The position numbers were made by a program, and so were the translations under genes. Of a stretch of 8,345 bases of DNA, positions 1 to 5,894 are shown piece by piece; positions within the stretch are counted from its first letter, which is position 1, and each line of letters starts with the position of its first letter. The notes under the pieces were generated by a model. That model was not told the DNA's origin, did no database searches, and saw nothing but the letters and a program-made list of their open reading frames with translations. Origin of the DNA: Spirochaetales bacterium (GTDB taxonomy: Bacteria > Spirochaetota > Spirochaetia > DSM-27196 > SKKC01); contig SLAN01000106.1 of assembly GCA_007126865.1 (NCBI GenBank), positions 1 through 8,345 of the forward strand. Direction: 5' to 3'.

Positions 1-1430
1 TAGGCACCGGCGATCGAGTATTCCTGTCCGAAGAGCAGGGCGATCGCCGCTCCGCCGAAGATACCACCGGCGAGACAAGCGAGGCCGAACGTCAGCGACA
101 CCGCTCCGACGAACGGATCGCGGTCTACCGGCGCATCGGTGGTGGGCTCCCCGAAGAGAATCGTCGAGTACTTCACGAACGACAGGAGGGTGCCGAAATT
201 GATGATGAACATACCGAGCTCACCGAGCTCTCCCTGCATACCGCGCTGGATAAAGTACTTGGAGATGCTGCCGTTGAAAAACGGCGCCCCGGTTATGCCG
301 AGCACGCCGGCGAGCGCAGCAATACCAACGATCGGCATTCGCCGGAACACGCCGCGAATCTCGTTGTAGTAGCGCGTGCCGTACTCTTCGATGATGATCC
401 CGGCGGTAAGAAAGAGCAGCCCCTTGAACAGTGCATGGTTAACGATATGCATCAAACCGCCCCAGTATGCGACTTCGGGGCCGAGATTGAGCCCGAGCAC
501 GATCAGACCGACCTGGCTCACCGTATGGTAGGCGAGAATGAGTTTGATGTCCTTCTGCGCGATCGCGAGGAGGAAACCGACGACCGCGGTGATGAATCCG
601 ACAACCGCAAAGAACGGCGCCGCGTCGATCGCCGGCGAGAAGACCCACTGCATCCGAACGAGGAGATAGACGCCGAACTTTACCTGCACACCCGACAGAA
701 TCGCAGAGACGATACTCGGAGCGCTCGGTGCCCCGTGTGCCCGCGGCAGCCAACCGAACAGCGGCATGAGCGCCGCCTTCAGCGCGACCGCCGTCATAAT
801 GAACGCGTACGGAACGACGACACTCCTCGGGTCGGACAGCTCACCGATGCGCGTGTGCAGCCCGAAGAGGTCGAGCACGCCGGTGGTACGATACAGGTAG
901 CCGATTCCCAGCAGCATGAACGCCATCGCAATGAAGTTCATCATCAGGTAGAAAATGCCGTCGTAGACCGATTGCCTGTCCTTCTTGTACATAATCAGGA
1001 TCGCAATCGTCAGCATTCCGAGCTCGAAGAGAACGTAGATGTTGAAGATATCGCCGCTGAGAAAGGCCGCGATGATCGCCGTCTCCAGAAGCATAATCAG
1101 AAAGAGAAACGTGTTGTCCATGTAGGAGGCGCGCGTGCTGAAGACAAAGGTCCCCAGCATGAACAGGGCGGTCAGCAGCACAAGCGGTGCGGACAGCTCG
1201 TCGGCCACGAGCTTGATCGCAATCCAGTCCTCCCAGCCGGCGATCAGCTCGACAACCTCGGCTCCCCATCGCACCTCCACAAAGAGGGCAAGGGCGAAAA
1301 ACGCGACTACCGCCGTGGTCAGCAGGCCGAGCAACTGAAACGCGCGGCGAGGGAGGAAGAATCCGAATGCCGCGACCGTAACGGGCAGCAGCGCGAGAAG
1401 ATGCAGCGGTATCGTCGGTAGGCTCACCAT
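1..1430 (-). CDS. mnhD: Mrp/Mnh Na+/H+ antiporter subunit D (MnhD/MbhH-like), partial
   Basis: This is a proton-translocating membrane subunit of the Mrp antiporter, homologous to the NuoL/M/N antiporter-like subunits of complex I. The frame runs from an ATG at 1430 to the left edge without a stop, giving 476 residues and lacking only the end, since family members are about 490-500. The protein is almost wholly hydrophobic with many membrane segments. It has the key acidic residue in FNIYVLFELGM (Glu136), the lysine in the TAVALKAALMP helix (Lys218), the motif LPRAHGAPSAPS (227-238) and a further lysine at 251. Glu136 and Lys218 fall close to the essential Glu137 and Lys219 known for Bacillus MrpD. 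It starts 19 bases after the mnhC stop, with only a distant GGAG as ribosome site. MrpD and MrpA-N are paralogues, but position in the operon and motif spacing favour MrpD. Confidence 0.93.
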   Translation of the reverse strand, partial: MVSLPTIPLHLLALLPVTVAAFGFFLPRRAFQLLGLLTTAVVAFFALALFVEVRWGAEVVELIAGWEDWIAIKLVADELSAPLVLLTALFMLGTFVFSTRASYMDNTFLFLIMLLETAIIAAFLSGDIFNIYVLFELGMLTIAILIMYKKDRQSVYDGIFYLMMNFIAMAFMLLGIGYLYRTTGVLDLFGLHTRIGELSDPRSVVVPYAFIMTAVALKAALMPLFGWLPRAHGAPSAPSIVSAILSGVQVKFGVYLLVRMQWVFSPAIDAAPFFAVVGFITAVVGFLLAIAQKDIKLILAYHTVSQVGLIVLGLNLGPEVAYWGGLMHIVNHALFKGLLFLTAGIIIEEYGTRYYNEIRGVFRRMPIVGIAALAGVLGITGAPFFNGSISKYFIQRGMQGELGELGMFIINFGTLLSFVKYSTILFGEPTTDAPVDRDPFVGAVSLTFGLACLAGGIFGGAAIALLFGQEYSIAGA

Positions 1431-1449
1431 GAAGATCGTTCTGCTCCGT

Positions 1450-1800
1450 TTATCTGTTTCGCCAGATGAGGATGTCCCAGTCGGAGGTGTCATACCGGTA
1501 GGCCACCCGCATTGCCATGGCCAGGCACATAGCGGTGACCGACACCCCGATAACGATAGCGGTAATCATGAGCGCCTGCGGTACGGGGTCAGCCATGACC
1601 TCTACCGGCGTACCGGCGATCGGCGGCTTGCCGTCGGACGGGTAGTTGGCCAGCATGAAGAAGGAGATCGCCGCCAAATCCATAACGCCGACAGAGATTA
1701 CGGTCTTGATAATGTTGCGTTGGGTCAGCGCCCCGTACAGCCCGACGAAAAAGAGCAGCACCGTCAGGTGCGAGACATCAAGCATTCCAATCAGCGCCAT
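1450..1800 (-). CDS. mnhC: Mrp/Mnh antiporter subunit C (NuoK-like)
   Basis: This 116-residue membrane protein has three predicted helices (about residues 11-27, 31-52 and 74-98) and is the MrpC/MnhC subunit, homologous to NuoK of complex I. The diagnostic stretch is DPVPQALMITAIVIG (71-85), followed by a third hydrophobic helix. RNIIKTVISVGVM (28-40) resembles the second family block. Length is normal for the family. The ATG at 1800 overlaps the mnhB stop by 10 bases (ATGGCGCTGA), so translation is probably coupled. A GGAG lies about 10 bases upstream. A second in-frame Met at residue 6 has no ribosome site and is less likely. Known role: packs beside MrpD and forms part of the ion path. Nothing unusual is seen. 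Confidence 0.93.
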   Translation of the reverse strand: MALIGMLDVSHLTVLLFFVGLYGALTQRNIIKTVISVGVMDLAAISFFMLANYPSDGKPPIAGTPVEVMADPVPQALMITAIVIGVSVTAMCLAMAMRVAYRYDTSDWDILIWRNR

Positions 1801-2210
1801 GACTTTCCCACTCCTCGAAAGAACGCGAATCGAAAAACGACGACGGAAAGCCCGAGTCCTACCTGCAGGCCGATGAGAATGTCCATCAGCGTCAGATAGG
1901 CGATCTGATACTCGGGATGGTCATTCACGAAGCCGGTAAACAGCAGCAGAATCGGCCCGAGCACGATGAGCGCGAGAAAGAGTCTCTCCCAGCCATGTAC
2001 CGTCTCATCGCGTATATCCTCCACCGGGAAGACTACGTAGCGGGCGATGAAGACCGATGCGAGCGTCGCGCCGCCCTGAAATCCACCCCCCGGCGTGTAG
2101 TGGCCGTTTATTATGATGTAGAAGCCGAGCATAAGTATGAACGGATAGAGTATCGATACGACCACGCGGGTGATCGTCGACGGTTCGCTCAGCTCGCTCA
2201 TGTCACTCAT
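1791..2210 (-). CDS. mnhB: Mrp/Mnh antiporter subunit B (MnhB domain)
   Basis: This 139-residue subunit carries the MnhB signature GHYTPGGGFQGG (residues 36-47) between the first two of about four membrane helices (roughly 14-34, 44-62, 76-96 and 106-128). MrpB is required for Mrp complex assembly and Na+/H+ exchange. The ATG at 2210 is chosen because GGAGG lies 5 bases upstream (2216-2220). An earlier in-frame ATG at 2252 would add 14 Thr/Ala-rich residues and a 50-base overlap with the previous gene, without a comparable ribosome site. The chosen start still overlaps the preceding gene by 8 bases (ATGAGTGA). The C-terminus overlaps the mnhC start by 10 bases. The protein ends in a short basic tail (FFRGVGKSWR), expected to be cytoplasmic. 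Confidence 0.93.
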   Translation of the reverse strand: MSDMSELSEPSTITRVVVSILYPFILMLGFYIIINGHYTPGGGFQGGATLASVFIARYVVFPVEDIRDETVHGWERLFLALIVLGPILLLFTGFVNDHPEYQIAYLTLMDILIGLQVGLGLSVVVFRFAFFRGVGKSWR

Positions 2211-2508
2211 TGCCGCCTCCGTCACGGTCGCCGGTGTCGTCGATACCGTCATCGCCGTGATATCCCGGAAGAAACTGGAGCATGCCGATAATCGCGGTGA
2301 GCAGAATGAGTGCCTCGAGTAACGTGTCGTACATTCGGTAGTTCAGAAGCACCGCGGCCACCCCGTTTCGGGCCGAGGTGTCGTCCCGGAAGTTCGCGGT
2401 TACGTACTCGTAGAGAACCGGATCGAGGCGTTCGTCGTGTCGCACCGTCACCGCGGTCACCACGATGAAGAGGAAGAGCGATACGAACGCGAGCGCTATG
2501 TATCTCAC
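2203..2508 (-). CDS. MbhE-like subunit (last segment of MrpA as a separate protein)
   Basis: This 101-residue protein has an N-terminal helix (3-22), a short polar loop, and a second hydrophobic helix (64-80). The second helix is preceded by NYRMYDTLLEA (56-66), the block found at the very C-terminus of MrpA/MnhA and in subunit E of membrane-bound hydrogenases (family knowledge). It therefore stands for the last piece of MrpA as an independent polypeptide. The start is a GTG at 2508 overlapping the preceding stop in GTGA, with GGAGGAA 5 bases upstream (2514-2520), which fixes the start well. The last 20 residues, from about position 82, are very rich in Asp and Gly and would form a flexible acidic tail. 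It overlaps mnhB by 8 bases. Confidence 0.82.
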   Translation of the reverse strand: MRYIALAFVSLFLFIVVTAVTVRHDERLDPVLYEYVTANFRDDTSARNGVAAVLLNYRMYDTLLEALILLTAIIGMLQFLPGYHGDDGIDDTGDRDGGGNE

Positions 2509-3059
2509 GGTAATTCCTCCGGTGAGTAGTAGACGAAGTTCACTCCCATGCCTGCGCCGAAACGGCGCATCTGGAACACCAGCTCCATTTCGACGACCAT
2601 GTAGTCGTCGACAACTCCGTAGATCGTGATCGTATTCAGACCGGTTTTCATAACGAGGTGATACTGCGGATCCCGGAGTACGTCGTTCAGCGGGTCGTTC
2701 GAGAATACGAGCTGTACCTCACGTTCGCGACGCCGGCAGAACATTCTGATCTCGCGCATCGCGTCGGTTGACTTGATCTCGGAAATGAACCGGTCGTTTA
2801 TGTCTTCGGGCAGCTCGGAAACAATGCAGATACGATAGAAGCGGTAGCGTTTGAGCGCCGTCAGATAGAGCAGAGTAACGAGGCCGCTGCCCATTACCAC
2901 CTCGGCGATGGCGAGCTCGGGAGCGGCATAGACGAGAAAGAGCAGGGCGGCGAACAGCGAGAATATCGTCAGTGCGATGATCGAATGCCGCAGCAGCTTG
3001 GACTGTATTGCAATCGCGGCAAAGAGGATCATAAAGAGTACGATCGCGACATCAAGCAT
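2505..3059 (-). CDS. MbhD-like (DUF4040) antiporter subunit with extra C-terminal soluble domain
   Basis: This is a two-part protein of 184 residues. Residues 1-70 form three membrane helices (3-19, 26-44 and 49-69) with YAAPELAIAEVVMGSGLVT (44-62), the DUF4040/MbhD block that in Bacillus is part of the MrpA C-terminal region and includes a conserved Glu. Residues from about 75 are hydrophilic, charged and predicted soluble, containing REREVQLVFSNDPLNDVL (111-128) and a beta-rich end (TITIYGVV, MVVEMELVFQM). MbhD subunits known to me are mostly just the membrane part, so this tail is an addition that I cannot assign to a family. The ATG at 3059 overlaps the mnhG stop by 8 bases and has GAGAGGT upstream. 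The stop overlaps the next gene in GTGA. Confidence 0.8.
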   Translation of the reverse strand: MLDVAIVLFMILFAAIAIQSKLLRHSIIALTIFSLFAALLFLVYAAPELAIAEVVMGSGLVTLLYLTALKRYRFYRICIVSELPEDINDRFISEIKSTDAMREIRMFCRRREREVQLVFSNDPLNDVLRDPQYHLVMKTGLNTITIYGVVDDYMVVEMELVFQMRRFGAGMGVNFVYYSPEELP

Positions 3060-3399
3060 CGTGAATCGACCTCTCCGTTTTCCGCCGGATCAATGTCCTG
3101 GCGCGATACCCGTTGGCGTACGCCGAGCGCGCGATCGCGTGAGAGCCGACCGGAAGGGTAAGCATCTCGAATATAAGGATGAGCAGGATTTTCACCGAGA
3201 AGAGCGAAAAACCGGTAAGCACCATCGCGCCGATGAGGATGGTGATGAAACCCATCGATTCGACCTTCGACGTGACGACCAATCGGGCGTAGAATCGATC
3301 GAGCTTCAGGATTGCATACACGCCGAAGCCGAGCATAATCAGCCCGGAGATAATCAGCGTAGCCCCGATGATTGTCGGAATACGGCCGGCGATATCCAT
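3052..3399 (-). CDS. mnhG: Mrp/Mnh antiporter subunit G
   Basis: This 115-residue MnhG/PhaG-family subunit has three hydrophobic helices (about 8-30, 51-66 and 70-88). The family motif LDRFYARLVVTSKVESMG (33-50) lies between the first two helices and corresponds to the usual LDRFYARLHAATKADTLG. The third helix leads into TLPVGSHAIARSAYANG, also typical. A basic tail (RARTLIRRKTER) probably faces the cytoplasm. The ATG at 3399 shares one base with the mnhF stop (TAATG), pointing to coupled translation. No strong Shine-Dalgarno sequence precedes it. Known role: a small structural subunit needed for assembly of the full complex. Length and order are normal. Confidence 0.93.
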   Translation of the reverse strand: MDIAGRIPTIIGATLIISGLIMLGFGVYAILKLDRFYARLVVTSKVESMGFITILIGAMVLTGFSLFSVKILLILIFEMLTLPVGSHAIARSAYANGYRARTLIRRKTERSIHDA

Positions 3400-3659
3400 T
3401 ACACGTTACCCGATCTTTCGATGTACCTCGCAATGAGCACTTTCGCGAGAAAACCGATAATGGCGAGGATGAGCGCTACGTCGAGGATATAGCTTTCATT
3501 GAAGTAGAGCGCCATGATTACCGCCGCGATCGTCACCTTGCTTGCGATCAGTCCGATACCGAGCAATCGATCCCACGTGGTCGGACCCATCGCGACCCGT
3601 ACGATCGTGCCGAGAGTGAGTACGACGAGAGCGGACAGAGCCACAATTTCGATGCTCAC
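3399..3659 (-). CDS. mnhF: Mrp/Mnh antiporter subunit F
   Basis: This 86-residue protein has three membrane helices (about 4-23, 32-52 and 57-77). It carries the MnhF/PhaF block RVAMGPTTWDRLLGI (21-35), and the third helix begins with YILDVALILAIIGFL (57-71) containing a conserved Asp. The start is a GTG placed immediately after the mnhE TGA (TGAGTG). A very strong ribosome site, GGAGGGAGGT (3666-3675), stands 6 bases upstream inside the end of mnhE, which settles this start. MrpF is one of the small subunits packed next to MrpE and MrpG. I see nothing abnormal apart from the GTG start. Confidence 0.93.
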   Translation of the reverse strand: MSIEIVALSALVVLTLGTIVRVAMGPTTWDRLLGIGLIASKVTIAAVIMALYFNESYILDVALILAIIGFLAKVLIARYIERSGNV

Positions 3660-4211
3660 TCAGTTACCTCCCTCCGTGTTATCGATGTCGTGCGGCCCTT
3701 GCGCCTCGATGACCGGTTTCACCGAATCGGCGAAGACGCGCTCGAAATTCCCTTTGATTATCTCGCCGGCGACTTCCGGGTCGTCGGTGTGACAATCCAT
3801 CCATACGACTTTGAGCGTTCCGTCGTTGTAATCGATCGTGACCGTTCCGGGAGTCAGAGTAATCGCATTGGCGATAAACGTGCCGTGGAGATCGCTTCGC
3901 CTGCTGGTTGCGATTTCCACAATTCCGAGGCTCAGACGATTGGTCAGCGTCAACCGGATTGCCTGGAAACCCGCCTTGTAAATCTCCACGAACACCACCG
4001 CGATGTAACGAACGATTACCCACGGCCGGATGCGGAACCGGTCTGCATACGAGCCCTTAAGCAGGAACCGGTCGGTAACGATGAGGCTGATCAGGGCGAA
4101 GACAACACCCTGAATAATGACTTTCAGCTCGACGGATTCGTTCCAAAGAATCCAGCTTACCAGCAGGACTGCCAGTGTTACCGCCGAATTCCCGATTCTC
4201 TGCAGTGTGAT
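3660..4211 (-). CDS. mnhE: Mrp/Mnh antiporter subunit E, apparent ATC start
   Basis: This is the MrpE/MnhE subunit, 183 residues when read from 4211. It has hydrophobic helices at about 9-24, 28-46 and 61-80, then a cytoplasmic domain containing the family block ANAITLTPGTVTIDY. The odd point is the start. Reading upstream, the frame stays open until a stop at 4275-4277, but the only ATG, GTG or TTG codon useful as a start is a GTG at 3998, which would leave 112 residues and remove most of the membrane part. The ATC at 4209-4211 sits 5 bases after GAGGAAG (4217-4223) and gives an N-terminus starting M-TLQRIGNSAV, the right length and shape for the family, so I propose ATC. Alternatives are a CTG two codons later, a base error in the sequence, or a damaged start. 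The function is clear; the exact start is not. Confidence 0.85.
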   Translation of the reverse strand: MTLQRIGNSAVTLAVLLVSWILWNESVELKVIIQGVVFALISLIVTDRFLLKGSYADRFRIRPWVIVRYIAVVFVEIYKAGFQAIRLTLTNRLSLGIVEIATSRRSDLHGTFIANAITLTPGTVTIDYNDGTLKVVWMDCHTDDPEVAGEIIKGNFERVFADSVKPVIEAQGPHDIDNTEGGN

Positions 4212-4223
4212 GGGTACTTCCTC
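4209..4223 (-). promoter_or_regulatory. Shine-Dalgarno plus ATC initiation site of mnhE
   Basis: GAGGAAG (4217-4223 on the minus strand) is followed by TACCC and then ATC. The spacing of 5 bases (8 from the GAGG core) is what is normally seen between a ribosome site and its start codon. No standard start codon is in frame between this point and the upstream stop at 4275-4277. ATT and ATC starts are known but rare in bacteria (infC uses ATT), and they usually give reduced or IF3-sensitive translation. Confidence 0.55.
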
Positions 4224-4250
4224 GCTTTCGTGATACGGAATCCGCGTGAG

Positions 4251-4278
4251 GGTACACCGAACTCGGCGGGGCCTTCAA
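4251..4278 (-). promoter_or_regulatory. Weak candidate promoter ahead of mnhE
   Basis: On the minus strand TTGAAG (4273-4278; 4 of 6 to the -35 consensus) is separated by 16 bases from TGTACC (4251-4256; 3 of 6 to the -10 consensus). Transcription would begin near 4244, leaving a leader of about 33 bases that includes the GAGGAAG ribosome site. The match is poor, and the operon may instead be reached by read-through from hisC. Confidence 0.2.
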
Positions 4279-4313
4279 TAGCGCCCGGCGGTCGTTCGCC
4301 ACCATCGAGTCCC

Positions 4314-4328
4314 GCCGGCCGTGCCGGC
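4314..4328 (-). other. Short GC hairpin just after hisC
   Basis: Four or five bases past the hisC stop is a perfect 6-bp inverted repeat, GCCGGC-ACG-GCCGGC on the minus strand. No run of T follows it, so it is not a standard intrinsic terminator. It could protect or separate the hisC end from the antiporter message, or be chance in GC-rich DNA. The rest of 4212-4332 holds nothing else clear. Confidence 0.3.
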
Positions 4329-4332
4329 CGAA

Positions 4333-5430
4333 TCACGTGCCGCCGCCTCCCGGCACCCGCCGGCGTCGGGCCCGTTCGAGCGCCGGCTCGAAGACCTCGA
4401 AAAAGCGGTCGAGCTGCTCGTGCGTTCCTACGGTTACGCGAACCCACTCCGGGAGGCCGAAGGATGCCAGCGGTCGCACCGCGACTCCCTCGTCGAGCAT
4501 CTGTGCGGCGAACGGTGTCGCGTCGGACGGAAGCCGGATTGTAACGAAATTCGCCTGCGTTTCGAGGTATTCGACGTCGAGTGCCGCGAAACGCTCGTAC
4601 AGCCTGCGCTTGCCCGTGCGGTTCACCTCGAGCGAGCGCTCGTAGTGTCCGCGGTCGCCGAGCGCGGCGTGGGCCGCCGCGATCGCCGCCCCGTTGGCGT
4701 TAAACGGCTGCTTCACCCGGCGCATACCTTCGATAACCTCGGCCGAGCCGAAGCCGTACCCTATGCGCAGCGCCGCAAGTCCGTAGACTTTCGAAAAAGT
4801 GCGTAACGCGAGCAGGTTCGGATAGCGATCGACGAGCCGGCGAGTGTCGAGGCGCAACTCATCATCATCCAGATAATCGTGGTACGCCTCGTCGAGAATT
4901 ACGAGTGTCGCCGGATCGAGCGACCGGAGAATACGGTCGATCTCCGCCGGCGGCATGGCCGTTCCGGTGGGGTTGTTCGGGTTACAGAGCCAGACGATGC
5001 GGGTCTCCGCGCCGGTGGCTGACAGAATTGCATCGGCGTCGAATCGATAGTTCTGCATGGGCACCGGCCGGTACTCGGCGGCGAAAAGACGGGTGGCGTA
5101 CTCGTACTGGCTGAAGGTGTGCCGGGCCGAAATGCTGTTCTCGCCGCGATCGAGGTAGGCCGCGCAGGCGAGCACCATGAGCTCGTCGGAGCCGTTACCG
5201 ATAATGAGACGCGAGGGGTCGAGGTCGAGGGTGTCCGAAAGCGAGTGAAGCAACGGCTCGCCGAGCTGGTCGGGGTAGATATGCATCGATTCGGCTGCCG
5301 TGCGAAGGGCGTCGACCGCGACCGGTGAGGGGCCGAGGGGGTTCTCGTTACTCGACAGCTTGATCCCTCCCGGCGCGCGCTTGCCGGGGGTATAGGGCTT
5401 CATCGGCTCGATATTCGGCTTAACGTTCAT
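4333..5430 (-). CDS. hisC: Histidinol-phosphate aminotransferase (class I/II PLP enzyme)
   Basis: This 365-residue fold-type I aminotransferase fits HisC, which converts imidazole-acetol phosphate and glutamate to histidinol phosphate and 2-oxoglutarate in the cytosol. LSSNENPLGPSP (25-36) is the typical N-terminal substrate loop. Cofactor residues are visible: the NPNNPTGT block (150-157) with Asn153, ILDEAY with Asp180 and Tyr183, Schiff-base Lys214 in TFSKVYGLAALRIGYG, phosphate-binding Arg222, and carboxylate-binding Arg331 in WVRVTVG. Length is normal. The ATG at 5430 overlaps the upstream stop in ATGA. The C-terminus ends in an unusual basic then glycine-rich tail (RARRRRVPGGGGT). No other his genes are present, so a role with aromatic amino acids or another phospho-substrate cannot be excluded. 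Identity as a HisC-family enzyme is firm. Confidence 0.9.
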   Translation of the reverse strand: MNVKPNIEPMKPYTPGKRAPGGIKLSSNENPLGPSPVAVDALRTAAESMHIYPDQLGEPLLHSLSDTLDLDPSRLIIGNGSDELMVLACAAYLDRGENSISARHTFSQYEYATRLFAAEYRPVPMQNYRFDADAILSATGAETRIVWLCNPNNPTGTAMPPAEIDRILRSLDPATLVILDEAYHDYLDDDELRLDTRRLVDRYPNLLALRTFSKVYGLAALRIGYGFGSAEVIEGMRRVKQPFNANGAAIAAAHAALGDRGHYERSLEVNRTGKRRLYERFAALDVEYLETQANFVTIRLPSDATPFAAQMLDEGVAVRPLASFGLPEWVRVTVGTHEQLDRFFEVFEPALERARRRRVPGGGGT

Positions 5431-5783
5431 GTGTCGGTTCCGCCGCTTCCGGAGCCCGTATCGTCGGTCTCACCGTTTCCGCCGCTTCCGGAGCCCGTAT
5501 CCTCGGTCTCACCGGCTCCGGCACCGCGGCGGCTGTTCATGTTGGGCGGATTGTTTTTGAGATACTCGTGATCTTCGCTCATGTCGATGATGAGCTCGCT
5601 GAGTTTCATCTCCAGGCTGCTGTCGGTGGTCTTCGCGAAAATGAGGTCACGAGGATTATCGAAGAGCGCCTTGACCGCACGCATAATCCTGGTAATTTCT
5701 TCGTAGTCGAAGCCGTTCATGATGACGACTTTATTCTCAAGTGAAGGGTGCTTCTCACCCTGAGTATTCGCTTCGTCGGACAT
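5427..5783 (-). CDS. Small DUF3783-like protein with repeated acidic Gly-Ser tail
   Basis: This is a 118-residue soluble protein of unknown function. Residues 18-80 (VVIMNGFDYEEITRIMRAVK, then a FAKTTDSSLEMKLSELIIDM block and a tail reading HEYLKNNPP) resemble the DUF3783 domain as I remember it: a short beta strand, helix, strand, helix unit. I am moderately sure of this family. Residues 91-118 are two near-identical 13-residue units, GETEDTGSGSGGN and GETDDTGSGSGGT, acidic and probably disordered. I choose the ATG at 5783 over a TTG at 5819 because a promoter-like pair lies within the extra segment and neither start has a ribosome site. The stop overlaps the hisC ATG in ATGA, so the two genes are co-translated. 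No catalytic motif is visible. Confidence 0.75.
   Translation of the reverse strand: MSDEANTQGEKHPSLENKVVIMNGFDYEEITRIMRAVKALFDNPRDLIFAKTTDSSLEMKLSELIIDMSEDHEYLKNNPPNMNSRRGAGAGETEDTGSGSGGNGETDDTGSGSGGTDT
5438..5514. repeat. Two-copy 39-bp in-frame tandem repeat
   Basis: Bases 5438-5475 and 5477-5514 match over 38 positions with a single difference (G at 5463 against C at 5502), giving a 39-bp period equal to 13 codons. The repeat encodes the Gly-Ser-acidic tail of the DUF3783-like protein, and the single change swaps Glu for Asp. Such near-identity suggests a recent duplication by slippage or a copy number that still varies between strains. Confidence 0.9.
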
Positions 5784-5789
5784 GGCGCA

Positions 5790-5819
5790 AGGATAGTCGC
5801 CGGGAGCGGCGAGTGACAA
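5790..5819 (-). promoter_or_regulatory. Candidate promoter giving a leaderless DUF3783-hisC transcript
   Basis: On the minus strand TTGTCA (5814-5819; 5 of 6 to TTGACA) is followed after 18 bases by TATCCT (5790-5795; 4 of 6 to TATAAT). With standard geometry the first transcribed base is 5783, the A of the ATG. This fits the absence of any Shine-Dalgarno sequence upstream of that ATG. The match could be chance, and a second -10-like CATAAT lies farther up near 5911-5916. Confidence 0.4.
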
Positions 5820-5894
5820 GCGGCTGCGGATGTGACGGTACGCGGTAGCCGTCGATCTGAGACGACCCGTGACGACGGATGCGATAGATAACGC

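Noticed and set aside
435..1421. A 328-codon plus-strand frame opposite mnhD
   Set aside because: Its product is an Arg/Asp/Gln/Glu-rich low-complexity string, typical of the complement of a hydrophobic membrane gene. mnhD on the other strand has clear family motifs.
4057..4305. A minus-strand ATG frame at 4305 as the true start of mnhE through a frameshift
   Set aside because: The residues it encodes are hydrophilic and unlike MnhE. The mnhE frame itself already gives the full N-terminal helix after a good ribosome site, so no frameshift is needed.
3372..4544. A 390-codon plus-strand frame across mnhF, mnhE and the end of hisC
   Set aside because: It spans several well-supported minus-strand genes, has no domain, and changes to Arg/Pro-rich sequence where hisC begins, as a shadow frame would.
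5784..5819. A longer DUF3783-like protein starting with TTG at 5819
   Set aside because: There is no ribosome site, the start codon is rare, and the extra 12 residues coincide with promoter-like sequence. The ATG at 5783 is preferred, though not proven.
5833..5852. GACGG/CCGTC inverted repeat with a 10-base loop in the intergenic region
   Set aside because: A 5-bp stem with a 10-base loop is readily expected by chance in DNA of this composition.
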